From contig DATNPH010000246.1 in NCBI GenBank assembly GCA_036703315.1, positions 1 through 29,072 of the forward strand: a stretch of 29,072 nucleotides of DNA, read 5' to 3'. This DNA is from DATNPH01 sp036703315 (GTDB taxonomy: Bacteria > Cyanobacteriota > Cyanobacteriia > Cyanobacteriales > Coleofasciculaceae). This document shows, in pieces, positions 1 to 7,868 of the stretch. The first letter of the stretch is position 1; each line of letters begins with the position of its first letter. Made by a program: the position numbers and the translations under genes. The notes under the pieces were generated by a model, which saw only the letters and a program-made list of their open reading frames with translations, had not been told where the DNA came from and made no database searches.

Positions 1-2140
1 AGTGATGAGTATTCCAGCACTGAGCCGTATCGACAATGAGTGACGCCTTCATCCGCAGTCCTTTCCGGATGAGATGGTGGTGTACTGCACCCACTGCCAA
101 CATTGGTGGAATGTAGCTGTAGTCTTCGCTCAGAAGACCACCGCTTCTATCACTCAAAATCAGAATCTTTTTCCCGGCACCCACTGCCGACGAGGCTTGC
201 GCACACAAATTATGCACGGCAGCCTCTAGCCCTTGTGATCCAGCAGCAATTTTGAACAAGGTAGAGAGTTCAGCCGTCTCAAACCCTGACGTTTTCACCG
301 CCTCCAACTCCGCCTCATTGAGCACAGGCGTTTCCAGCATTAACAATCGGGCATACTCAGGCTTGGCGTCTAACAGATTTCCTCGCTCACCCAGCTGCAT
401 ATGCAACGACATCACCAGACTTTCCCGCAAGGGGTCAATGGGTGGGTTTGTCACCTGGGCAAAGCGCTGCTTGAAGTAGTTATAGAGTAAATGAGGCTTA
501 TCTGACAGCACCGCTAATGGAATGTCATCACCCATGCAGAAGGTTGGTTCTTTCCCTTCGGTTGCCATCGGTTGGATGATCATCTCGACATCCTCAGCCG
601 TGTAGCCAAAGGCTGTCTGTTGGCGCAGCACAACAGGTGTTTCTAGCTGGGGAGTATTAGCAAAGGGTTGTGGCTTCAAGACAACACGGTGCTGTTGCAG
701 CCACTGACCATAGGGCTTTGCTTGCGCAACTCGCTGCTTGATTTCCCAGTTTTTCAGAATCTCATGGCTTTCTAAGTCCACGGCAATCATTTGCCCTGGT
801 CCTAGCCTGCCCTTTTCTACAATCTCTGCTTCTGGCAAGTCCACAACACCAGCTTCTGATGCCACGACGACATAGCCATTTTTTGTAATGCTGTAACGAG
901 CCGGTCGCAGACCATTGCGATCGAGGGTGGCTCCCACTGTCTTACCATCACTGAATACTAACAGCGCTGGACCATCCCAAGGTTCTTGAATCCCGCTGTA
1001 GTATTCGTAAAAATCAACAATTTCCGGGTATTTCTCCAAATCTGGCTGATTTTGGTAAGCCTCTGGCACCATAATCATCAGGGCTTCCCTAGGGCTACGT
1101 CCGGAGCGCACCAATAACTCCAGCACATTGTCCAAGTTTGCTGAGTCACTATTGTCAGGATTGACAATTGGCTTGAGGCTGTCTAATTCTGTAGCTGTTT
1201 CTTGAGGTGTGCTGAGTGCTGCTTCTTGAGTCCTGATTTCTGACTCAGTAGTCCTCGTTCCCCAGAGCGGGTGAGTCAAGTCTGCCTCACGGGCCATCAT
1301 CCAGTTGATATTACCCAGGAGCGTGTTAATCTCGCCATTATGTCCCAACAGCCGCATCGGCTGAGCCAAGGGCCATTTTGGCATCGTGTTGGTGCTAAAG
1401 CGTCGATGGTAAATGGCAAAGGCACTTTTGTAAGCTGGATTTTTTAAATCTGTATAAAAGTCTCCAAGCACCACTGAGCGCACCATGCCTTTATAGACAA
1501 TCGTGCGAGTCGAGAACGAGCAAATGTAGAAATCGTCAGACCACTTCAACGTACTTTTTAACTTTAAAGCGCTGCCAATTCGACGCCTCGTTCTGAATAG
1601 TTTGCGCTCTAGTTCATCTCCCTGTAAGTTTGGTGACATCACAATCACCTGCTCGATTTGGGGTTCGTTTTCTCGCGCTTGAATACCGAGAACCGAGTCT
1701 TTTACTGGAACTACGCGCCAGCCAAGTACTGTTAACCCTTCTTGCTCCAAAACTTCTTCAACAATTTCACGGGCTATGTTGACCAGAGCTGCCTCTTGGG
1801 GTAGAAAAACCATAGCCACTCCCAAGTGCTCTATTGGTGGCATGGAAATTCCCTGTTCGGCAAACCAATGCTTAAATAGTTCCCAGGGAATGGCAGTCAT
1901 TAAACCCGCACCATCCCCAGAATCCTGATCCGCACTACAACCACCCCGGTGTTCGAGACAACCCAAGGCAGATAAAGCCTGTTCAATTAGTTCATGCGTT
2001 GCTGTGCCAGACTGAGAGGCAATAAAGCCTACGCCACATGCGTCTCGTTCTTCTACCAACCATCGTTGACCCGGATAAGGTATTTCACCCTGATTCCCTA
2101 GCTGACCCTGTTGGTTTGTCGTGATGCTCCTGTTATCCAT
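1..2140 (-). CDS. gltB: Glutamate synthase (GOGAT) large subunit, N-terminal part, runs off window
   Basis: About 713 residues of a protein that is normally about 1,530 long; the 3' part lies before base 1. It transfers the glutamine amide to 2-oxoglutarate in the GS-GOGAT cycle. The start ATG at 2140 gives a 34-residue propeptide and then ERDACGVGFIA, whose Cys35 is the N-terminal nucleophile of the class II amidotransferase domain. CLEHRGGCSADQDSGDGAG follows, and further on WDGPALLVFSDG and RNGLRPARYS. The central domain is seen near the window edge (NPPIDPLRESLVMSLHMQLG). A GTG four codons upstream is a possible alternative start. In cyanobacteria this is usually the ferredoxin-dependent form (glsF), but the ferredoxin loop and FMN/Fe-S half are outside the window, so cofactor use is inferred. 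An unusual insert of about 25 residues lies near residues 293-318 (see findings). Confidence 0.95.
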   Translation of the reverse strand, partial: MDNRSITTNQQGQLGNQGEIPYPGQRWLVEERDACGVGFIASQSGTATHELIEQALSALGCLEHRGGCSADQDSGDGAGLMTAIPWELFKHWFAEQGISMPPIEHLGVAMVFLPQEAALVNIAREIVEEVLEQEGLTVLGWRVVPVKDSVLGIQARENEPQIEQVIVMSPNLQGDELERKLFRTRRRIGSALKLKSTLKWSDDFYICSFSTRTIVYKGMVRSVVLGDFYTDLKNPAYKSAFAIYHRRFSTNTMPKWPLAQPMRLLGHNGEINTLLGNINWMMAREADLTHPLWGTRTTESEIRTQEAALSTPQETATELDSLKPIVNPDNSDSANLDNVLELLVRSGRSPREALMIMVPEAYQNQPDLEKYPEIVDFYEYYSGIQEPWDGPALLVFSDGKTVGATLDRNGLRPARYSITKNGYVVVASEAGVVDLPEAEIVEKGRLGPGQMIAVDLESHEILKNWEIKQRVAQAKPYGQWLQQHRVVLKPQPFANTPQLETPVVLRQQTAFGYTAEDVEMIIQPMATEGKEPTFCMGDDIPLAVLSDKPHLLYNYFKQRFAQVTNPPIDPLRESLVMSLHMQLGERGNLLDAKPEYARLLMLETPVLNEAELEAVKTSGFETAELSTLFKIAAGSQGLEAAVHNLCAQASSAVGAGKKILILSDRSGGLLSEDYSYIPPMLAVGAVHHHLIRKGLRMKASLIVDTAQCWNTHH
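1209..1257. repeat. Degenerate heptamer tandem repeat (STRR-like) inside gltB
   Basis: On the plus strand the bases split cleanly into 7-mers: GTGCTGA, GTGCTGC, TTCTTGA, GTCCTGA, TTTCTGA, CTCAGTA, GTCCTCG. The most similar units share the pattern NTNCTGA. The array sits inside the gltB reading frame and encodes a Thr/Glu/Ala/Ser-rich stretch between DLTHPLWG and LKPIVNPDNSDS, two blocks that are close together in other GOGAT proteins as I recall them. Short tandemly repeated repetitive (STRR) heptamers are known from filamentous cyanobacteria, usually in intergenic DNA. Confidence 0.6.
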
Positions 2141-2521
2141 CGAATGATTCACGGTTTTTTACTGATACAAATTTACGGAAACTTACGAATTGATTGCTGT
2201 TAGCCCACTAGGCGATTCACACTTCACTTCTACATACTTGAGAAAAATTAGGAACAATTTACGATAACGGGGAGTCTAGGCAAGCATCCCTAAGTTGAAA
2301 ATCAGATAACCTCCCGTCTACGATTAATGTCAACGTCACATCCTCATGTATAAGACGGATGCAATGTGACTTAGAAGCTAGACGAGTGGAAAGGCAAGTA
2401 GTACTTCAATCCATTGATGGGAGTAACTCGCCAACTGATAACCCAACTGATAAATAGAGTGTTAAACGGAGCTGATTCTGGAAGAAATTCTTAAGACTCC
2501 AACAATATAGTCATTAACATG

Positions 2522-2536
2522 CTGTCAAATTGACAG
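2522..2536. promoter_or_regulatory. 15-base inverted repeat CTGTCAA-a-TTGACAG
   Basis: Perfect 7-base arms surround one central base. Each arm contains a TTGACA-like -35 hexamer, one per strand. On the minus strand the following -10 candidates are weak. The repeat lies just downstream (minus direction) of the TATAAT at 2546-2551, so it would overlap the start region of a gltB transcript. It could be an operator or chance. Confidence 0.3.
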
Positions 2537-2594
2537 AGTAGAAATATTATAGGAAATGCTCTCCCCTAGCAATCCCCAACAGATAGATTGCGCT

Positions 2595-2614
2595 TCTGTA
2601 ACTTTGACTACAGA
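2595..2614. promoter_or_regulatory. NtcA-type binding site (GTA-N8-TAC)
   Basis: The sequence TCTGTA-actttgac-TACAGA is a perfect 6+6 inverted repeat. It contains the full NtcA consensus GTA-N8-TAC in its stronger TGTA-N8-TACA form. NtcA is the CRP-family global nitrogen regulator of cyanobacteria. The site lies 455 bases upstream of the gltB start, in the intergenic region of a nitrogen-assimilation gene. On the minus strand a TATAAT (2551-2546) lies 46 bases past the box, farther than the usual spacing of about 22. On the plus strand TACTGT (2628-2633) lies 16 bases past it. The palindrome is certain; its use is inferred. Confidence 0.55.
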
Positions 2615-2696
2615 AAATTGTTTCAATTACTGTAGAGCGCATCAAGGTGATTAAGCCCAGAGCAATAAGCAGTTTCTTACACAGAACCGTATCACT

Positions 2697-2735
2697 GGCA
2701 GGTTTGGAACTGTAAGCAGAGTGCTTCTACCTGCC
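2697..2735 (+). other. Inverted repeat / stem-loop upstream of glycosidase gene
   Basis: GGCAGGT (2697-2703) pairs with ACCTGCC (2729-2735), and inside them AAGCA-gag-TGCTT (2714-2726) can pair, giving a two-tier hairpin. It is followed by TTGGT rather than a run of T, so it is not a classical terminator. It may be part of the leader of the gene starting at 2905. Confidence 0.3.
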
Positions 2736-2904
2736 TTGGTAAAAGTAGCATTAATTTCCCAGTTGGGTAAGTGAAGTTAGACCTCAAGGGGTTCTTACTT
2801 CCCATTATGAAGCTCAAACAGATAATGCAAGGCTAATCAAGTCATTATTTCTTGATATGCAGCCCACTTCTATAGACCAGAGGCTTGGTTAAAGAGGCGA
2901 TTGG

Positions 2905-5073
2905 ATGATCAAAAAAGTAACGCCAAAGACAAGAATTGGCGCTAGCAAAGCGTGGTCGAACAGCGATCGCAAAGCACAGCGACGAAGCCTTATACGCTTA
3001 GTTTGGACAATCTTGTCCAAGCGGACAAGCGTTCTTTTACTTCTAACTCTCTTCGGGTCATCACTCGCTCTAGCCAGTACCCGAGTCGAAACGACTAAGC
3101 CATTGGTATCACAAAGCAGTGAACCAATGCTACACCAGCTACAACCTGTTGTAATTGATACTCCTCCCCCGCATCAGGAGGAATTTGTGTTAGAAAAGCC
3201 GTCTCCACTCATCCAGCAGACCACTCAAGTCTCTGTGGGTAATGCACTCCTGAAACAGCCTCCACCAACCACTCCCCCACAGCGAGCAGAATTTTTATCA
3301 CAAGTACCGCTCCAAGTTATCCGGCAGGGTAACCAAGTCTCTTTAAATGGTCGGATGTTTACAGTGGCTTGGAGGCAGTGGAACCTGGGGTCTTCAGTTC
3401 GCACAGGCATTAGTGATGTGGGTCTGATGCAAACCTTGGGGATGGATTTGTTGAGTACTGGAGATTTGAACCGACAACCAGTACAGTGGTTCACCTTGCC
3501 GCCAAGCACACCTCTTGTCCTAGCTAGTCAGTTGGGTGGTGCTTATCGCTACCTAGATGTTACTGATTTTGCCAGAATTGCTAGTTTGCAGCTGCAAGTC
3601 GATGGCAACCGGCTGCGAATCTCTTCCGTGCCTGCGCGGGTAGAGAATATAGAGGCAAAAATTGAGTCATGGGGTTCACGCATCGTTGTTAATCTAGACC
3701 GTCCGACCCCCTGGCAAGTAAGTGACCGACGCACTGAAGGCTTGATAACTCTTGACGCCTCAGCTAACCCATCACTAATAGAGCGCTTTAATGCCCCTCC
3801 ACCCAATTCACCTAATCCACCTAATCCATCCAGCCTACCTAAGCCGACGCAAGACCCCGAGGATGTTACTCCTGTACCTGTTGTAACACCAAGCGATCGC
3901 CCCCTTATCCGAGTTGAAAACTCTCAGAACCAAACCACACTTCGCGTTAGTATCCCAGAGGGTAAACGTCTACAAGTTTATAGCTTACCCAACCCTTATC
4001 GCTTAGTAATTGACCTGCGACCAGATGCTTTGGTAGAGAAAGAAATTCTTTGGGCACCAGGAATGCGGTGGCGTCAGCAGTACGTGACTTTGGGCAAATC
4101 CCAATTCCCGGTTGTTTGGCTGGACGTTAACCCTCGCTCATCTAGCGTCGCTTTCAGACCGATTTGGAGTAACCCAGCTACCCAGCCAGGAACAGCCCCA
4201 TTAACCCAAATGGCTCAGTTGTGGCAGGCGTCTGCCGCGATTAATGCTGGTTTTTTTAATCGCAACAATCAATTGCCCTTGGGGGCAATTCGCCGTGAGG
4301 GACGCTGGTTTTCGGGTCCAATTCTCAACCGAGGCGCGATCGCGTGGAACGATAGTGGTCAATTCAAATTTGGTCGTCTCAGCCTTCAGGAAACCTTGAG
4401 TACCTCCACAGGAGAGCGTCTACCAATACTTTTTCTCAATAGTGGCTACGTCCAACCAGGCATTGCTCGTTACACCCCTGAATGGGGACCAACCTATACC
4501 CCTCTAGCTGATAATGAAGCCCTGGTTTTTGTCCAAAACAACCAAGTCACGGCTCAGATGCCAGGAGGCATGGCGGGTCAAACAGCTTTCCCCATTCCCA
4601 GCGATGGCTACCTATTAACCCTACGCCCTAATAGCACTAATACCACTGGTTCTCTCAGTGTTGGCACCCAAGTACGCCTAGACAGTATTACCTCACCCTC
4701 AGAATTTGGTTCTTATGCCCATATTCTGGGGGCAGGTCCCCTGTTGGTACAAAATCGGCAAATCGTTTTGGACGCCAAAGGTGAACAATTTAGTGATGCC
4801 TTCATCCAACAATCTGCTATTCGCTCCTGTGTCGGCATTAGCGCAGCAGGTAACCTGATGGTCGTCGCTATTCACAATCGTATTGGTGGCCGTGGTCCGA
4901 CTTTAGCCGAAACGGCTCAATTAATGCAGCTGCTAGGAGCCGTCGATGCTATTAATTTTGACGGTGGCAGCTCCACTGGACTTTATCTTGGGGGTCAACT
5001 CCTTGATCGCTCTCCTGAAACAGCTGCCCGTGTTCATAATGGTCTTGGCATTTTCCTCCCACCTGCCCCTTAG
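2905..5073 (+). CDS. Secreted phosphodiester glycosidase family protein (NAGPA domain)
   Basis: 722 residues. The N-terminus is basic, then a hydrophobic segment (about residues 42-56) ends in SLALAS, so it is a signal peptide cut near residue 57 or a membrane anchor. A proline-rich stretch follows, then two beta-rich segments that resemble AMIN-type domains (about 235-290 and 330-375), then the catalytic NAGPA-type domain (about 445-722). That domain carries SAAINAGFFNRNN, PLGAIRREGRW and, near the end, NFDGGSSTGLYLGG. The family includes the enzyme that uncovers mannose-6-phosphate tags; bacterial members are thought to act on envelope or exopolysaccharide phosphodiesters. The substrate here is unknown. 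The ATG has AGAGG a few bases upstream. It stands alone, with a long spacer on both sides, and holds three HIP1 octamers. Confidence 0.85.
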   Translation: MIKKVTPKTRIGASKAWSNSDRKAQRRSLIRLVWTILSKRTSVLLLLTLFGSSLALASTRVETTKPLVSQSSEPMLHQLQPVVIDTPPPHQEEFVLEKPSPLIQQTTQVSVGNALLKQPPPTTPPQRAEFLSQVPLQVIRQGNQVSLNGRMFTVAWRQWNLGSSVRTGISDVGLMQTLGMDLLSTGDLNRQPVQWFTLPPSTPLVLASQLGGAYRYLDVTDFARIASLQLQVDGNRLRISSVPARVENIEAKIESWGSRIVVNLDRPTPWQVSDRRTEGLITLDASANPSLIERFNAPPPNSPNPPNPSSLPKPTQDPEDVTPVPVVTPSDRPLIRVENSQNQTTLRVSIPEGKRLQVYSLPNPYRLVIDLRPDALVEKEILWAPGMRWRQQYVTLGKSQFPVVWLDVNPRSSSVAFRPIWSNPATQPGTAPLTQMAQLWQASAAINAGFFNRNNQLPLGAIRREGRWFSGPILNRGAIAWNDSGQFKFGRLSLQETLSTSTGERLPILFLNSGYVQPGIARYTPEWGPTYTPLADNEALVFVQNNQVTAQMPGGMAGQTAFPIPSDGYLLTLRPNSTNTTGSLSVGTQVRLDSITSPSEFGSYAHILGAGPLLVQNRQIVLDAKGEQFSDAFIQQSAIRSCVGISAAGNLMVVAIHNRIGGRGPTLAETAQLMQLLGAVDAINFDGGSSTGLYLGGQLLDRSPETAARVHNGLGIFLPPAP

Positions 5074-5457
5074 GGTAGCGATTAGCAGCAATTAACTGTC
5101 ACTTAACAAGTAGAGAGCAACCAGTGCGGATGGCTCAGGAGGGAAGAATATATCTTTAGATAGGTGATAGAAACTAGCGAAAGTCTAAGTCCGTACTGCA
5201 TTGACAATTTTTATCTTAAAAAACCAAACAGCTAGTTGTTATTTAAAGTTTGTTTAAAGCACGATCTTCTCAATGTGAAGACTTTATATAAATTGACAAA
5301 CTTGCTCAGTTTAGCTGGTGACAAAGATAGGGATTCATTTGGTATGTTGGACTTTGGTTATGTTGGTTTCTTGTGTGTAGTTTCGTTTTGCCCTAGTAGA
5401 ACCCCGTAAAAAGTTTTCCGTTAATCAATCTTTTAGCCGTTTTCAGGAGAAAAAAGC
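5074..5457. other. Intergenic region before cupin gene
   Basis: 384 bases with no supported ORF. It is AT-rich in its middle. TTGACA at 5293-5298 has no good -10 box at 16-18 bases, and TATATAAA-like sequence lies just before it. A promoter for the cupin gene is likely in here, but I cannot place it. Confidence 0.35.
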
Positions 5458-5886
5458 ATGGTCAAGTCGCAAGAAGCTTCTCAAGTTCCAGCACTTACTC
5501 TACCAACGTCTCTCACTACCGAAGGCGTTGCCGCCACAGAACTCAGACCCTGGGGTTCATTCACCATTCTGGAAGAAGGGCGCGGATACAAAATCAAGCG
5601 AATTGAAGTGAAACCCGGTCACCGTCTCAGCTTACAAATGCACCACCATCGGAGTGAACACTGGATTGTCGTCAGTGGCACAGCTAAGGTTACTTGCGGT
5701 GATAAGGAAGTGGTAATTCACCAAAACCAATCTACCTATGTTCCCCAAGGTCATACTCATCGACTAGAAAATCCTGGCGTCATTCCCCTAGTCTTAATTG
5801 AAGTTCAGAATGGAGAGTACCTTGGAGAAGACGACATTGTTCGGTTTGACGATGACTATGCTCGTAGCAAGCCGGAAGGAAAATAG
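5458..5886 (+). CDS. Cupin protein, mannose-6-phosphate isomerase type II C-terminal domain
   Basis: 142 residues forming a single cupin barrel. It matches the C-terminal isomerase half of ManC/AlgA-type bifunctional enzymes: ELRPWGSF, then MHHHRSEHWIVVSGTA, VPQGHTHRLENPG, and LIEVQNGEYLGEDDIVR near the end. Likely metal ligands are His62, His64, Glu67/His68 and His101. The nucleotidyltransferase (GDP-mannose pyrophosphorylase) half is absent, so this is a stand-alone version. The likely role is mannose-6-phosphate/fructose-6-phosphate interconversion for sugar-nucleotide supply, though some stand-alone cupins of this type have other roles. The start is supported by CAGGAGA 8 bases before the ATG. 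Confidence 0.85.
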   Translation: MVKSQEASQVPALTLPTSLTTEGVAATELRPWGSFTILEEGRGYKIKRIEVKPGHRLSLQMHHHRSEHWIVVSGTAKVTCGDKEVVIHQNQSTYVPQGHTHRLENPGVIPLVLIEVQNGEYLGEDDIVRFDDDYARSKPEGK

Positions 5887-5945
5887 TTAGAGTCAATAAA
5901 AAGGTGATAACAGGGGGCATAGCCACGTTCTACCGATTAGACTTG

Positions 5946-5996
5946 ACCGTCAGCCATAGCTCTTGAATCTGATTAGATAAATCAGCGGCTGACGGT
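5946..5996 (+). terminator. Putative terminator after cupin gene
   Basis: ACCGTCAGCC (5946-5955) is exactly complementary to GGCTGACGGT (5987-5996), a 10-base GC-rich stem with a 31-base loop. TTTGTTCT follows. It lies 60 bases after the cupin stop. The loop is longer than in typical terminators. Confidence 0.5.
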
Positions 5997-6071
5997 TTGT
6001 TCTACTAGCCTTTCTTTCAGAAAAGTAGGTCAATATTGCTAACAGTGCAGTAGCATTAGCTAGCTGTACCT

Positions 6072-6419
6072 ATGTCTTGTAAATCACTAATGATTAAGAT
6101 TAGTAAAGCGGCGGAGGCTGAAATAAAGCGTCTACAGTTGAAGCGTCAGAAGCCAAAACCGCAATTACGTTTGGGGATCGAGAGGGGAGGATGTGCAGAT
6201 TTTCTCTACACTATCGACTTTGAAGATGTAGCCAATCCTGGCGATCGCATCCATGATTGTGGCGATGTTTCAGTCATTGTAGACGAAGAAAGCTTGAGCT
6301 ACCTCAGCGATCTAACGCTGGATTACTCAGAAGACCTTATGGGAGGAGGGTTTCGCTTCCATAACCCAAACGCTGTAGAAACCTGTGGTTGTGGTAACTC
6401 TTTTCGTGTAGAAACCTGA
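6072..6419 (+). CDS. IscA/HesB-family iron-sulfur cluster carrier
   Basis: 115 residues, the usual size for A-type carriers, which hold a nascent Fe-S cluster or iron and pass it to apoproteins. The three conserved cysteines are present: Cys41 in ERGGCADF, and Cys105 and Cys107 in ETCGCGNSF. The motif HNPNA precedes the last two. The sequence core begins at MIKISKAAEAEI, so the true start could be the second Met (base 6090) rather than the ATG at 6072. It is a single gene with no other Fe-S assembly gene beside it; a cysteine desulfurase lies 12 kb away on the other strand. Confidence 0.9.
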   Translation: MSCKSLMIKISKAAEAEIKRLQLKRQKPKPQLRLGIERGGCADFLYTIDFEDVANPGDRIHDCGDVSVIVDEESLSYLSDLTLDYSEDLMGGGFRFHNPNAVETCGCGNSFRVET

Positions 6420-6519
6420 GAAACTCATAGACGCTTAACACTCTAGAGTTTAAGGTAAACGCCTCTATACATTTGGTGAACATTAGTTAATATAATAACT
6501 ACTGACTCCGCGCAGCCGT

Positions 6520-6549
6520 TTGACACTGTGCCCGAAAAATCGATAGAAT
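6520..6549 (+). promoter_or_regulatory. Sigma70-type promoter of the str operon
   Basis: A perfect -35 TTGACA (6520-6525) is followed after 18 bases by TAGAAT (6544-6549), five of six matches to TATAAT. Transcription would begin near 6556, giving rpsL a leader of about 45 bases. This is the best-matching promoter in the window, as expected for a ribosomal operon. Confidence 0.75.
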
Positions 6550-6601
6550 TAAGAATTGTCAATGTCTAACCCCATATAGGAAGCCGTAAACGCCGTAACT
6601 C

Positions 6602-6973
6602 ATGCCCACTATTCAGCAGCTCATTCGTGAAGAGCGCTCAAAAGCCAAGAAGAAAACTAAATCACCTGCGTTGAAGCAATGCCCGCAGCGTCGCGGAGTT
6701 TGCACAAGAGTGTACACAACAACGCCCAAGAAACCGAACTCAGCCCTACGAAAGGTGGCAAGAGTCCGTTTGACTTCGGGTTTTGAAGTGACGGCGTACA
6801 TTCCAGGTATTGGACACAACCTACAAGAACACTCAGTTGTGATGATTAGAGGCGGTCGTGTCAAAGACTTGCCTGGAGTTCGATACCACATTATCCGGGG
6901 CACCTTAGATACTGCCGGAGTTAAAGACCGCCGTCAGGGTCGTTCTAAGTACGGGACAAAGCGTCCCAAGTAG
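6602..6973 (+). CDS. rpsL: 30S ribosomal protein S12
   Basis: 123 residues, full length for the bacterial family. It is the decoding-centre protein of the small subunit. The loop TTPKKPNSALRKVARVRL is intact with Lys43 (the Lys42 of E. coli numbering), and GGRVKDLPGVRYH is intact too, so it carries the streptomycin-sensitive residues. It is the first gene of the str operon, with the promoter at 6520-6549 just upstream. The next gene, rpsG, follows after an unusually long spacer of 288 bases. Confidence 0.98.
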   Translation: MPTIQQLIREERSKAKKKTKSPALKQCPQRRGVCTRVYTTTPKKPNSALRKVARVRLTSGFEVTAYIPGIGHNLQEHSVVMIRGGRVKDLPGVRYHIIRGTLDTAGVKDRRQGRSKYGTKRPK

Positions 6974-7060
6974 GTTAACAGTCGCTCTATTCCAAATCCC
7001 TCTGGAGATTGTCAAATGTTCTTAGTTTCCTGAGGATTTAGGTTTGCCGAGTAAATAAAG

Positions 7061-7203
7061 TTTGGTTGGTTGCTTATAATAAGGAGCGCCCTTGGTGAGG
7101 CGTGGCATGAGCCAACTGGGAAAGAGCAGTCTGCTCAAGAAACCTACAATTAGACCGGAACAAGCCTATAACCAACCACTTTCTACCACTTAATGTGGTG
7201 TAG
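7061..7203 (+). ncRNA. Structured rpsL-rpsG spacer, candidate RNA regulatory element
   Basis: TGGTTGGTT (7063-7071) is complementary to AACCAACCA (7170-7178), closing a domain of about 116 bases. Inside are CGCC/GGCG (7087-7090 with 7099-7102) and GAGCA-gtc-TGCTC (7124-7136). A further hairpin, CTACCAC with GTGGTGTAG (7183-7203), comes directly after. In E. coli, S7 represses the str operon by binding the rpsL-rpsG spacer, so an S7-binding control element is a reasonable guess, but no homology to a named RNA family is claimed. A TATAAT at 7075-7080 without a good -35 could also be an internal promoter. Confidence 0.35.
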
Positions 7204-7261
7204 CTGTATATGATGGATCATTTCTCAGCTGTCGCTATTGTTTATTTTTTAAAGGTTTACT

Positions 7262-7732
7262 ATGTCTCGTCGCACGGTTGTTAAAAAGCGCCCTGTCCCC
7301 CCTGACCCGGTATACAATAGCCGATTGGTTAGCATGATGGTGCGGCGGATTATGCGTCACGGCAAGAAATCTGTTGCCCATAGCATTATCTATGACGCGA
7401 TGAAAACCATTGAAGAACGGACAGGAGGCGATCCCCTCGAAACATTTGAAAGAGCGGTGCGGAATGTAACTCCTTTGGTTGAAGTGAAAGCTCGCCGCGT
7501 TGGGGGTGCCACTTATCAGGTACCAATGGAAGTCCGCTCTGAGCGAGGCCTCACTTTGGCAATGCGCTGGTTGATCCAGTTCTCCCGTCAACGATCCGGC
7601 CGCTCAATGGCTAATAAACTGGCTAATGAGTTGATGGACGCGGCTAACGAAACGGGGAATGCAATTCGCAAGCGGGAAGAAACCCATCGGATGGCAGATG
7701 CGAACAAAGCGTTTGCCCACTATCGATACTAA
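7262..7732 (+). CDS. rpsG: 30S ribosomal protein S7
   Basis: 156 residues, the normal bacterial length. It is the primary assembly protein of the 30S head and contacts the E site. It begins MSRRTVVKKRPVPPDPVYNS and contains VEVKARRVGGATYQVP and RWLIQFSR, both typical. AAAGG lies 5-9 bases before the ATG. It is the second gene of the str operon, 288 bases after rpsL and 136 before fusA. Confidence 0.98.
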   Translation: MSRRTVVKKRPVPPDPVYNSRLVSMMVRRIMRHGKKSVAHSIIYDAMKTIEERTGGDPLETFERAVRNVTPLVEVKARRVGGATYQVPMEVRSERGLTLAMRWLIQFSRQRSGRSMANKLANELMDAANETGNAIRKREETHRMADANKAFAHYRY

Positions 7733-7868
7733 TTCCTGACGACTAAAGCCTTAAATCGTGTCTTGGTGCAGGCTCATGTCCGCAAATGCATGAAGATTTA
7801 AAGAAAGTATACAATTGTAAATAGATAGCAACGTGTAAAGACTTGCGGCAGAGACGAAGGAGGTAGCT

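Larger units (their letters stand above)
2141..2904. other. Long divergent intergenic region, gltB / glycosidase
   Basis: This is 764 bases between divergent genes, with no convincing ORF. It holds an NtcA-type palindrome (2595-2614), a 15-base inverted repeat (2522-2536) and a minus-strand TATAAT at 2546-2551. A stem candidate GTCACAT/ATGTGAC lies at 2335-2370 and a structured segment at 2697-2735. A gltB transcript starting near 2539 would carry a leader of about 400 bases. I looked for the glnA (glutamine) riboswitch core in it and did not see one. Confidence 0.6.

Noticed and set aside
252..479. Plus-strand open frame of 75 codons
   Set aside because: It lies antisense inside gltB, whose minus-strand frame shows clear family motifs over the same bases.
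2141..2540. Possible glutamine (glnA) riboswitch in the gltB leader
   Set aside because: I looked for the conserved core on the minus strand and did not find it.
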